Shown piece by piece: positions 33,448-41,022 of a DNA stretch of 56,257 bases (the first letter of the stretch is position 1; the number at the start of each line of letters is the position of its first letter). The position numbers and the translations under genes were made by a program. A model generated the notes under the pieces. It was not told the origin of the DNA and did no database searches. It worked only from the letters and a program-made list of their open reading frames with translations. Source of the stretch: an uncultured Lachnospiraceae bacterium (GTDB taxonomy: Bacteria > Bacillota > Clostridia > Lachnospirales > Lachnospiraceae); contig CAMWTP010000035.1 of NCBI GenBank assembly GCA_947177165.1, positions 1 to 56,257 on the forward strand, read 5' to 3'.

Positions 33448-35130
33448 GTGAAAGATGAATCAAAATTGTTAGGGGAATTAACTTCAACCATGGAAAAGAT
33501 CGTAGACAAGATTACATTCAGGGAAGAGACAAGACCAAAACTGAAAAAAGAAGGAAAGACCATAGCGCTCTGCCATGGCGTGTTTGATTTAGTTCATCCG
33601 GGACACATCATACACCTGCAGCAGGCAAAGCAGATGGCGGATATCTTAGTGGTGTCCATCACGGCAGCAGAGTTTGTGCGCAAAGGACCGGGAAGACCGT
33701 ATTTTAATGATGAGATGCGACTCAAAGTACTGGAAGCGCTGGAGTGCGTGGATTATGTGATGCTCTCGGAAGGTTACACGGTTGACGACATTGTGGAGAG
33801 TGTGGAGCCGGACTTATATATAAAAGGTGAGGAGTACGCAAAAGAAAGCGATGATATCACAGGAAAGATGACCGCCGAGCGCGAGCTGGTAGAGCAGCAC
33901 GGCGGGAAAGTGGCATACACCACAGGGGAGGTGTTCAGCTCCACAAAGCTGATCAACACAGCGCTCTCGGGACTGCCGGAAGATGTGATACGTTACATGG
34001 AAGGCTTTGTCACGAAGTATTCCATGGAGGACATCAAAAAGTATGCTGAGAAGGCGGAAAAGCTCAGAGTGCTCGTTGTGGGAGATGTGATCATTGACAA
34101 ATATACATACTGCATCGTGCACGGGCTGATGAGCAAGGATACCGGGTATTCGTCGGGGCTGGAATATTCTGAGCAGTATCTTGGCGGGGCAGCTGCAGTC
34201 GCAAGGCATCTGAGCAGTTTTACTGAAAATGTGACACTCATGTCAATTGTGGGAAATGAGGAGGAGATGCGGCTGCAGCTCTTTGACGGACTTGCAGATA
34301 AGATGCGGTTAAAGTTCACTTACAGCAGCGAATTTCCGACCATCATTAAACACCGTTATCTCACCAGAAATGCAAAGAGGGAAGAGTACAGAAAGATTTT
34401 CTCCATTAACAATATTCCCGAGACGGTGCGCTATGAAAAAGAGGCAGGGGAAGCATTCCGCAGAGGACTTGCAGAAAAACTGGAAGAGTCTGATGTGGTG
34501 TTTCTCTGTGATTTCGGCCATGGGCTGATAGATGAAGAGATTCGGGAACTCATACAGGAAAAGGCAAAGTACCTGGTCCTGAACTGCCAGACGAACTCAA
34601 CAAACTATGGAATGAACATAATCACAAAATACAACAGGGCCGATGCGTTTACGCTGGATCAGAAAGAGTTGAAGCTCGCCTATCCGTTGGATATGGCAGA
34701 GGAACATTTCGCACTGGCAAAGTTAAGCTCACATCTCGGGTGCGGCGGCTGGCTGACAAGAGGCTCGGAAGGTGCGTATGGCATAGAAGGACGAAGTGTT
34801 CATGAGTGTGAGGATATTCATGAATGTAAGGATATTCACGAATGTAAAGACATTTATAAATGTAAGGACATTCACGAATGTAAGGACATTCATAAATGTA
34901 AGGACATTCACGAATGTCCTGCATTCACGCTGACCGTAAAGGATACTGTGGGCGCAGGGGATGCATTTTACTCCATAGCCGGGCTGTACGCGGCAGCAGG
35001 AGCGCCGACAGAGCTCGGCACCTTTATGGGCAATATCGCAGGCGCACTCGGGGCGAATATTGTGGGCAATAAGGAAGCAGTAGAGAAAGTCAATGTGCTG
35101 AAATATGCGGCGACGCTGTTGAATATATAG
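33448..35130 (+). CDS. HldE-like protein in swapped order: nucleotidyltransferase then PfkB kinase
   Basis: A 560-residue bifunctional protein. Residues 30-170 are a cytidylyltransferase-type domain (ALCHGVFDLVHPGHIIHL with the HxGH motif; YIKGEEYAKE). Residues 205-560 are a PfkB/ribokinase-type sugar kinase (VLVVGDVIIDKY, YLGGAAAVARHL, catalytic VGAGDAFYS). Known HldE has the kinase first; here the order is reversed. It probably phosphorylates heptose 7-phosphate at C1 and then activates it with a nucleotide. Six hexapeptide repeats (HECKDI-like, residues 452-487) interrupt the kinase just before its anion hole. The start is a GTG without a good binding site; the ATG at 33490 is an alternative. 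Confidence 0.78.
   Translation: MKDESKLLGELTSTMEKIVDKITFREETRPKLKKEGKTIALCHGVFDLVHPGHIIHLQQAKQMADILVVSITAAEFVRKGPGRPYFNDEMRLKVLEALECVDYVMLSEGYTVDDIVESVEPDLYIKGEEYAKESDDITGKMTAERELVEQHGGKVAYTTGEVFSSTKLINTALSGLPEDVIRYMEGFVTKYSMEDIKKYAEKAEKLRVLVVGDVIIDKYTYCIVHGLMSKDTGYSSGLEYSEQYLGGAAAVARHLSSFTENVTLMSIVGNEEEMRLQLFDGLADKMRLKFTYSSEFPTIIKHRYLTRNAKREEYRKIFSINNIPETVRYEKEAGEAFRRGLAEKLEESDVVFLCDFGHGLIDEEIRELIQEKAKYLVLNCQTNSTNYGMNIITKYNRADAFTLDQKELKLAYPLDMAEEHFALAKLSSHLGCGGWLTRGSEGAYGIEGRSVHECEDIHECKDIHECKDIYKCKDIHECKDIHKCKDIHECPAFTLTVKDTVGAGDAFYSIAGLYAAAGAPTELGTFMGNIAGALGANIVGNKEAVEKVNVLKYAATLLNI
34801..34926 (+). repeat. In-frame 18-bp tandem repeat coding for HECKDI
   Basis: Six full 18-bp units (34801-34908) encode HECEDI, HECKDI, HECKDI, YKCKDI, HECKDI and HKCKDI; a seventh degenerates to HECPAF. 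The unit contains the near-palindrome GACATTC-AC-GAATGT. The 18-bp period preserves the frame if copies are gained or lost. Every unit carries a Cys, and most carry a His. Confidence 0.85.
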
Positions 35131-35159
35131 ACTGGAATGCAGAAAAGGGGAAAGTACAG

Positions 35160-36221
35160 ATGGCAGAAGACATCAGAATGGATTCACACAAGTTAATATA
35201 CCATCCGGAAACCGTGGCTCGGTGGCTGAAAGGTGAGAATATTTATCCGGTTGAGATAGAAATTTCGCCGAGCGGCACATGCAATCACAGGTGTGTTTTC
35301 TGCGCGGTTGACTACATCGGATACCAGCCTGCTTTCCTCGATAAAGAAGTGCTACTCCGCGATATCAGCCACATGGGCAAAAAAGGATTAAAAAGCGTCA
35401 TCTGCTCAGGCGAAGGGGAGCCGCTCCTGAATAAAGATATGCCTGATATTGCAAATGGTATAAAGTCCTGCGGCGTAGATGTGGCGATGAGCACAAACGG
35501 TGTGTTGTTCACGAAGGAAAAGATAACGGAGTGCCTGGGGGCATTTAGCTGGGTGCGCTACAGTATCGCCAGTATGGAACCGGATTCCTATAACAAAATA
35601 CAGCAGGGAAAAACTGATGATCTGGAAAAAGTAAAAGAGAACCTGAGTGAGGCAGTGCGTTTCAAAAGGGATAAAAATCTGACAACAACGCTGGGGGTAC
35701 AGTGTTTACTGCTGCCGGATAATGCGGGGCAGCTTCCTCATATGGCAGGAACGCTGAGAGAGATCGGTGTGGATTATCTGACCGTAAAGCCATATTCACA
35801 GCATCTGCACAGCAAGAATAAATTCGAGATTGATTACGAGGAAATGCTCGATCTGGAAAAGCAGTTAAGAGAGTATGCCACAGATGATTTTGCAGTGTAT
35901 TTCAGGGCATCTACAATGAAAAAGATGCATCATGAAAAATGTTATAGACAGTGTTATGGACTGCCTTTTATGACGCACATTGATGCAAAAGGAAATGTGT
36001 GGCCGTGTGTGGCGCATATCGGGACAGAGGAAATGTGTTATGGAAATATTTATGATCAGCCATTTGAACAGATATGGGAAGGCAGCAGGCGGCAGGAAAT
36101 AAATGGGCTGTTAAATCAGATGGACATCAACAAAGTGTGCAGGGAGGCCTGCAGGCTTGATGAAATAAACAAGTACCTGGATGAATTAAAACATCCGGGA
36201 CTGCATGTGAATTTTATATAA
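35160..36221 (+). CDS. Radical SAM protein with SPASM-like C-terminus (first of two)
   Basis: A 353-residue radical SAM enzyme. The cluster motif is SGTCNHRCVFC (CX3CX2C) around residues 40-50 and VICSGEGEPLL is the SAM-binding segment. The C-terminal 100 residues contain CYRQCYGLPF, then HIDAKGNVWPCVAH, CYGNIYDQPFEQIW and VCREACRLDEI, a cysteine-rich pattern like SPASM or twitch auxiliary-cluster domains. Substrate unknown; in this setting it may modify a sugar or a glycosylated protein. AAGGGGAAA precedes the ATG. It is the same length as the next radical SAM gene but only distantly similar. Confidence 0.8.
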   Translation: MAEDIRMDSHKLIYHPETVARWLKGENIYPVEIEISPSGTCNHRCVFCAVDYIGYQPAFLDKEVLLRDISHMGKKGLKSVICSGEGEPLLNKDMPDIANGIKSCGVDVAMSTNGVLFTKEKITECLGAFSWVRYSIASMEPDSYNKIQQGKTDDLEKVKENLSEAVRFKRDKNLTTTLGVQCLLLPDNAGQLPHMAGTLREIGVDYLTVKPYSQHLHSKNKFEIDYEEMLDLEKQLREYATDDFAVYFRASTMKKMHHEKCYRQCYGLPFMTHIDAKGNVWPCVAHIGTEEMCYGNIYDQPFEQIWEGSRRQEINGLLNQMDINKVCREACRLDEINKYLDELKHPGLHVNFI

Positions 36222-36246
36222 AAGATTGGCAGAGAAAAATGGAACC

Positions 36247-36300
36247 TTGACAATTAAAATATGAAATTGTCAAAACAATGGATATTTTGCATCTTTTTTT
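36247..36300 (+). repeat. Terminator-like repeat, copy 2 (condensed)
   Basis: TTGACAATT is followed directly by AAAATATG and AAATTGTCAA, then CAATGGATATTTTGCATC and a T-run. It looks like the outer ends of the 38348-39240 cassette joined with the interior removed. It lies between the two radical SAM genes and may terminate transcription. Confidence 0.7.
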
Positions 36301-36354
36301 ATGGTTCAAATTACAGTATCACAAAACAGGAATATGAGGAGATTGGATATAGGC

Positions 36355-37416
36355 ATGAAATCATCACCGTACAGTAATTTAAAAATATTCGGACATTTGG
36401 AAGAAGTACATAAAGTGAAGCGCGGCGAGAGAATTGCCCCGGTTTATGTCAGGATAAAACCTACGAACCGCTGTAATCAGAACTGCTATTATTGTCATTA
36501 CAGAAATCCTTATCTGGAATTAGACCAGTATAAACCTACCGATGAGATTAGCCGTGAAAAGATGCTGGAGATTATACGGGATTTTAAAGATATCGGAGTG
36601 AAAGCAGTAACCTTTAGCGGCGGCGGGGAACCGCTACTGTATCCATATATTGAGGAAACGATGGAGGCAGTACTGAATGCCGGGATTGATCTGTCTATTA
36701 TAACGAATGGAAGTTTGTTGACAGGTAAAAAGGCAGAATTGCTTTCCATGGCAAAATGGGTGAGAATTTCCATGGAATCCGGCTGTCCGGAAACTTACTC
36801 AAAAATCAGGGGAGTCAGGGAAGATGCATTTAAAGAACTTTGTGAAAATATAAAAAATTTTGCAAAGAAGAAAAATGTGGATTGTGAGCTGGGAGTTAAT
36901 TTTGTAATTGGTCCAGACAATTATCGGGAGGTATACCAGGCAGGAAGACAGATGCAGGAGCTCGGCTGTAATCATATAAAGTACACAGCACTGATGAGTA
37001 ATGATGCTGAAAAAATGCATGCACCATTCAAACAGGAAGTAATCAGACAGATACATAAACTGATGGAAGAGAATACAGGTAATTTTAAAGTAGTAAACCT
37101 GTACGAAAGTGATTTTGACAGCAGTGCGGTGTTTGGCAGAAATTATGAGCATTGCGCGATCAAGGATTATGTGACAGTAATTGCTGCAAATAGCAGGATC
37201 TATTATTGCCATGACAAAGCTTATCTGAGCGCAGGTGAAATAGGTGACATATCCCGGAAGTCTTTTAAGGATGTATGGTTCTCGGAGGAAACAACAAAGA
37301 AATTCAGGATGTTTAATCCTCAGGAGGTATGTAAACACCATTGTGTGTATGATGACAGAAATGAGTTGTTAAATCTATTTTATGGTCTGGATGAACAGCA
37401 TATCAATTTTATTTGA
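36355..37416 (+). CDS. Radical SAM protein (second of two)
   Basis: A 353-residue radical SAM protein. KPTNRCNQNCYYCHYR supplies CX3CX2C, and VTFSGGGEPLLYPYIEE the SAM contact. Toward the C-terminus, CAIKDY, IYYCHDKAYLSAGEIGDIS and EVCKHHCVYD give four or five cysteines for possible auxiliary clusters. The start at 36355 (MKSSPYSNLK) is chosen because it gives the same spacing to the cluster motif as the upstream paralogue; the frame is open from the ATG at 36301 just after the T-run of the repeat. The binding site is weak. Function unknown. Confidence 0.75.
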   Translation: MKSSPYSNLKIFGHLEEVHKVKRGERIAPVYVRIKPTNRCNQNCYYCHYRNPYLELDQYKPTDEISREKMLEIIRDFKDIGVKAVTFSGGGEPLLYPYIEETMEAVLNAGIDLSIITNGSLLTGKKAELLSMAKWVRISMESGCPETYSKIRGVREDAFKELCENIKNFAKKKNVDCELGVNFVIGPDNYREVYQAGRQMQELGCNHIKYTALMSNDAEKMHAPFKQEVIRQIHKLMEENTGNFKVVNLYESDFDSSAVFGRNYEHCAIKDYVTVIAANSRIYYCHDKAYLSAGEIGDISRKSFKDVWFSEETTKKFRMFNPQEVCKHHCVYDDRNELLNLFYGLDEQHINFI

Positions 37417-37479
37417 TGCAGATAACGAAGATTTTGCGCGGAAAGATGCCCGTCGCGTATATCTGTATGGAGGTTGAAT

Positions 37480-38319
37480 ATGGAGACAATAGAAGAGATC
37501 GCTAAGGATATCAGAAAAACAATATATAAGATTGCGCATCATGCGGGCGGCGGTCACATAGGGGCAGCATTTTCCATGGCGGATATTATCAGTGTGCTTT
37601 ATTTTGACAGTGTGTTGAAATATGATGCGGACAAGCCAGACTGGGAAAACAGGGATAAGTTCATTCTAAGTAAGGGACATGCCTGTTATGCGCTCTACGC
37701 AGTGCTTGCAAAAGCTGGATATTTCCCGGAGGAAGAGTTATGGCATGTGGGAAAACCCGGTTCAAGATTTGGCGGACATCCGAAGTTACATGAGATACCT
37801 GGTGTGGAGGCATCGACCGGGGCGTTGGGACATGGGCTGTCGTTTGGAATAGGGATAGCATATGCAAACAAGGTAGATCATAAGGACAATCACGTGTATG
37901 TGATGCTTGGCGATGGTGAATGCCAGGAAGGTTCCATATGGGAAGGGGCACTCTCTGCACCGACATTGGAACTGGACAACATGACAGTTATTGTAGATCA
38001 CAACAAACTGCAGGCGATGGATGAACTGGATAATATTGTGCACATGAAGCCGTTTGCGGATAAATGGAGGGCGTTTGGATGGAATGTGGTGGAGATTGAC
38101 GGGCATAATTATGCAGAAATCAGAGAGGCGCTTTTGACAAGGTGTATCGGAAAGCCGACTCTGGTCATTGCGAATACCATTAAGGGAAAAGGCGTTTCTT
38201 TTATGGAAAATGTTCCAATATGGCACTACAGGATGCCGAATGAGGAAGAACTGCGGGTACTTTTTGATGATCTGGAGTTCACAGAAGAAGAGCGTAGAAA
38301 ATTGCTCCTGAGTAAATAG
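37480..38319 (+). CDS. Transketolase, N-terminal (TPP-binding) subunit
   Basis: A 279-residue thiamine-diphosphate enzyme subunit. HHAGGGHIGAAFSMADI, SKGHACYALYAVLAK, STGALGHGLSFGIG and the TPP/Mg motif GDGECQEGSIWEGAL with DHNKLQAMD are all present. It needs the C-terminal subunit encoded at 39291-40208, normally adjacent but here separated by a 0.9-kb cassette. Within this cluster it likely supplies sedoheptulose 7-phosphate or another keto sugar for the glycan. GGAGG lies six bases before the ATG; a TTG two codons earlier is in frame. Confidence 0.88.
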   Translation: METIEEIAKDIRKTIYKIAHHAGGGHIGAAFSMADIISVLYFDSVLKYDADKPDWENRDKFILSKGHACYALYAVLAKAGYFPEEELWHVGKPGSRFGGHPKLHEIPGVEASTGALGHGLSFGIGIAYANKVDHKDNHVYVMLGDGECQEGSIWEGALSAPTLELDNMTVIVDHNKLQAMDELDNIVHMKPFADKWRAFGWNVVEIDGHNYAEIREALLTRCIGKPTLVIANTIKGKGVSFMENVPIWHYRMPNEEELRVLFDDLEFTEEERRKLLLSK

Positions 38320-38413
38320 AGTCAATCTATAATATAAAACTTGTTCCTTGACAATTTCATATTTTACATCACAGAATTTGAACGGATATTTCGAACATAT
38401 ATTTGTAAATTTC

Positions 38414-38442
38414 TTGACAAATATTATGACCGATGATATACT
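38414..38442 (+). promoter_or_regulatory. Strong promoter of the cassette, with overlapping palindrome
   Basis: TTGACA (38414-38419), a 17-base spacer and TATACT (38437-38442). ATACT-ATC-AGTAT forms a perfect palindrome overlapping the -10 box, suggesting repression. Confidence 0.7.
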
Positions 38443-38490
38443 ATCAGTATAGTTGCGGCTATTATATAGGAAAAACAAGGAGGTCATATT

Positions 38491-38763
38491 ATGTTAAAGA
38501 TATTAGATGAGAAAGTGCTTAAGACAGATGATGAGATTGAGGAACAGTATAAGGATTGTAAATATCTTACGATAATTGACAGCTATGATAAGATAGCAGA
38601 TAATGATGGATATCTATACTGTGTCAGCACGTCAGACGAATCGTTTAATGAGCTGATTGAGGAAAGGGACAGATTAGAGGATGCAGGAAAAATATGTGTT
38701 CTTGGAGGAAGTTATAATAACGGAGGTGCGGTAGGTGTACAGTACGAATATAAAGAACAATAG
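38491..38763 (+). CDS. Small acidic protein of the cassette, unknown function
   Basis: A 90-residue acidic protein with no recognised family. It begins MLKILDEKVLKTDDEIEEQY and contains DESFNELIEERDRLEDAGK, probably helical, and a glycine-rich end GGSYNNGGAVGVQY. AAGGAGG lies seven bases before the ATG and a near-consensus promoter precedes it. The next gene starts inside it (29-bp overlap), so the two are translationally coupled and likely act together, for example as a substrate, inhibitor or partner of the protease-like protein. That role is inferred only from the layout. Confidence 0.7.
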   Translation: MLKILDEKVLKTDDEIEEQYKDCKYLTIIDSYDKIADNDGYLYCVSTSDESFNELIEERDRLEDAGKICVLGGSYNNGGAVGVQYEYKEQ

Positions 38764-39160
38764 ATTCTATGCGCAATGCATTACAGTCTTTGACAGAACG
38801 CGTGCCGTCATGTTTATCGTAGACACGGGAGCAATGTTTACCTGCTGTACCTATAAAGCATTTGATAAACGTATGCGGGAGTGTGAGTTGGAGGATTGTG
38901 AGATAAAATTTTTAGGAGGATTGGTTAAAGGTTCACGGGTGAAATTTTATAAATGCGCCCTAAAACAGTTCACTATCGGAAGTATAAATATGGGAGAACA
39001 GAATTTATGGATAACCTTTGACGAGAGAGTGACAGATACTGTACTGGGAATGGATATTCTGCAACAGATTATTTTTACGGCAAATCTGTATAATAAAAAG
39101 ATTTATTTCTGCAAAGACATAGATGATTACCACAATAATTTTGAACTTTTAACGGCATAA
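38735..39160 (+). CDS. Retropepsin-like aspartic protease
   Basis: A 141-residue protein with the single-domain retropepsin-like pattern. AVMFIVDTGAMFTCC carries the catalytic DTGA, and VTDTVLGMDILQQIIF is the hydrophobic-hydrophobic-Gly segment near the C-terminus. Such proteins act as dimers because each chain supplies one catalytic Asp. No signal peptide or membrane segment is seen. Translation starts at a GTG with GGAGG 8 bases upstream, inside the preceding small gene. The substrate is unknown; the upstream 90-residue partner is a candidate. Confidence 0.72.
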   Translation: MYSTNIKNNRFYAQCITVFDRTRAVMFIVDTGAMFTCCTYKAFDKRMRECELEDCEIKFLGGLVKGSRVKFYKCALKQFTIGSINMGEQNLWITFDERVTDTVLGMDILQQIIFTANLYNKKIYFCKDIDDYHNNFELLTA

Positions 39161-39189
39161 AGTACAATTGCATAAGTAGGATGAGAATT

Positions 39190-39240
39190 GATGTAAAATA
39201 TGAAATTGTCAAAGCAATCAGTATTTTGCATCTTTTTTTG
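39190..39240 (+). terminator. Terminator hairpin at the right end of the cassette (repeat copy 4)
   Basis: GATGTAAAATA pairs with TATTTTGCATC (one G-T wobble) and is followed by seven T residues. The inner loop has ATTG-TCAAAG-CAAT. It overlaps the right inverted repeat, so one sequence serves as both element end and terminator. Confidence 0.75.
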
Positions 39241-39290
39241 TGAAAAAACATACAGAGAAGAAGCTTGATAAGGAAAGGTAAAGGACTAAA

Positions 39291-40208
39291 ATGAGGACAG
39301 CATATCTGGACACATTATATGAACTTGCGAAAAAGGATCAAAGAGTATATGCCTTAATATCTGACAATGGTGCAATCGTATATGATCAGTATCGCAGGGA
39401 TCTGCCAGGGCAATATCTGAACCTGGGCATATCAGAAGCGAATATGGTAGGAATGGCAGCAGGAATGGCAAGCTGTGGGAAGATACCGTTTGCCTATACG
39501 ATCGGCGCGTTTCTTGCCTATCGCGCATTTGAGTTTATAAGGAACGATGTATGTCTGCAGAACCAGAATGTCAAGATTGTAGGAACAGGAGCAGGAGAAG
39601 TGTACAGTGCACTTGGTCCGACACATCATTCCACGGAAGATTTGGGTGGACTGCGGGCATTGCCGAATTTGACGATTATATGTCCTGCGAGTCCTTTGGA
39701 AGTAGAGAAAGCTACAAGAGCTGCATATGAGTATGAAGGACCTGTGTATCTCAGGCTTGGAACGAACAGGGAACCGGAGATATATGAGGGCGATTATGAG
39801 TTTGAGATTGGGAAGGCTGTTACATTAAGAGATGGAAAGGATGTTACGCTCATTGGAACGGGCAGCATACTCAAGGAGGTGTTGGATGCCGCGGAGCAGT
39901 TAAGTGCGGATGGGATAAATGCAAGGGTAATAGATGTGCATACAATTAAGCCAATAGATAAAGAAACAATTATAAAGGCGATTGAAGAAACAGGGAAAAT
40001 CATTACAGTGGAAGATCATAATATTGTTGGCGGTCTGGGCAGCGCGGCTGCGGAAGTGATTGCACAATATGGGAAATCTGTTCAGTTTAAAACCATGGGA
40101 CTGATGGGGTTTTCAAATGGATATGGAACTTATGAGCAAGTTAGGGAGCAGAATGAGTTGGGAAAAAACAGGATTAGAGAAACTATCTGCAGCATGCTTT
40201 GCCTGTAA
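39291..40208 (+). CDS. Transketolase, C-terminal subunit
   Basis: A 305-residue subunit with the pyrimidine-binding and C-terminal domains of transketolase. LNLGISEANMVGMAAGMAS holds the catalytic Glu, AFLAYRAFEFIRNDV follows, GPTHHSTEDLGGLRALPN binds substrate, and VYLRLGTNREPEIYE links to the C-terminal domain ending with EDHNIVGGLGSAAAEVI. It complements the N-terminal subunit at 37480-38319, from which it is separated by the protease cassette. AAAGGA lies 6 bases before the ATG. Because of the terminator at 39240, its expression relative to the first subunit may depend on read-through. Confidence 0.88.
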   Translation: MRTAYLDTLYELAKKDQRVYALISDNGAIVYDQYRRDLPGQYLNLGISEANMVGMAAGMASCGKIPFAYTIGAFLAYRAFEFIRNDVCLQNQNVKIVGTGAGEVYSALGPTHHSTEDLGGLRALPNLTIICPASPLEVEKATRAAYEYEGPVYLRLGTNREPEIYEGDYEFEIGKAVTLRDGKDVTLIGTGSILKEVLDAAEQLSADGINARVIDVHTIKPIDKETIIKAIEETGKIITVEDHNIVGGLGSAAAEVIAQYGKSVQFKTMGLMGFSNGYGTYEQVREQNELGKNRIRETICSMLCL

Positions 40209-40300
40209 GCGTTTATGGAAAAGCGGCCGGCAAAGCATGGAAATGGTTCATACACCATGATTTAACTGGCAAATGAGTCAGGCGGGAAAGGGAAAACAGC

Positions 40301-40963
40301 ATGTCTTACATAGATTTTGTATCAGATTTGCATAAAGCAACGAAAAGGGATTATATTGGACGCGTCGTAAGTGATGATAAAGCAGACTGTGCCATAATTG
40401 CCAAGCAATATGGATATGACTATTGGGATGGTGACAGGAAGTATGGCTATGGCGGTTACCGTTACGACGGCAGGTGGAAAAGCGTGGCAGAGAAACTGGC
40501 AGACCATTATCAGCTGCAGCCGGAACAGAAAGTGTTGGATGTGGGATGCGGTATGGCACATCTGCTGTATGAGCTTACGCAGGCAGTTCCAGGGATAAAA
40601 GTGGCTGGCATTGACATATCACGTTATGCATTGGAACATGCCAAGCCTGAGGTACGCAGCATGCTTCAGTATGGGCAGGCGCAGGATCTTCCATTTGGGG
40701 ACAATGAATTTGACCTGGTGGTTTCACTGGCGACGCTGCATAACCTCAAAGTATTTGATTTAAAAAAAGCGCTGCAGGAAATAGGGCGCGTCAGCAAGAA
40801 AAACAGTTATATCATGGTGGAATCCTTTCGCAATGACAGAGAAGAGGTCAATATGCTGTATTGGCAGCTTACATGCGCAAGCTACTATTCCGTGGAAGAA
40901 TGGGAATGGCTGTACCGGGAGTGGGGCTATGATGGGGATTACAGCTTTATTTTCTTTGAGTAG
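40301..40963 (+). CDS. Class I SAM-dependent methyltransferase
   Basis: A 220-residue methyltransferase. KVLDVGCGMAHLLYELT is motif I binding SAM, VAGIDISRYALEHAK motif II, and EFDLVVSLATLHNL motif IV of the Methyltransf_11 type. YWDGDRKYGYGGYRYDGRW near residue 45 is aromatic and glycine-rich. In this cluster it probably methylates a sugar, at oxygen, nitrogen or carbon; similar proteins are common in glycan loci. AAAGGG precedes the ATG. Confidence 0.8.
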   Translation: MSYIDFVSDLHKATKRDYIGRVVSDDKADCAIIAKQYGYDYWDGDRKYGYGGYRYDGRWKSVAEKLADHYQLQPEQKVLDVGCGMAHLLYELTQAVPGIKVAGIDISRYALEHAKPEVRSMLQYGQAQDLPFGDNEFDLVVSLATLHNLKVFDLKKALQEIGRVSKKNSYIMVESFRNDREEVNMLYWQLTCASYYSVEEWEWLYREWGYDGDYSFIFFE

Positions 40964-41022
40964 GAGCCAGTATTTGAAAGCGTTTTAAGATTGGAAGACA
41001 AAAACTGAGACAGGGTGATTTT

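Larger units (their letters stand above)
38348..39212. mobile_element. Two-gene cassette bounded by perfect 24-bp inverted repeats
   Basis: Perfect 24-bp inverted repeats at 38348-38371 (opening TTGACAATTTC) and 39189-39212 (ending GAAATTGTCAA) enclose a strong promoter, a 90-codon gene and a retropepsin-like gene. The cassette separates the two subunits of transketolase. The right end continues into a terminator hairpin. Related ends occur at 36247-36300 and, more distantly, 27711-27762. No transposase or clear target duplication is present, so it would have to be moved in trans. Confidence 0.7.

Noticed and set aside
34801..34926. Short regular repeats resembling a CRISPR or minisatellite in noncoding DNA
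   Set aside because: The 18-bp repeats are in frame inside the kinase gene, have no spacers, and the frame continues into the conserved VGAGDAF motif.
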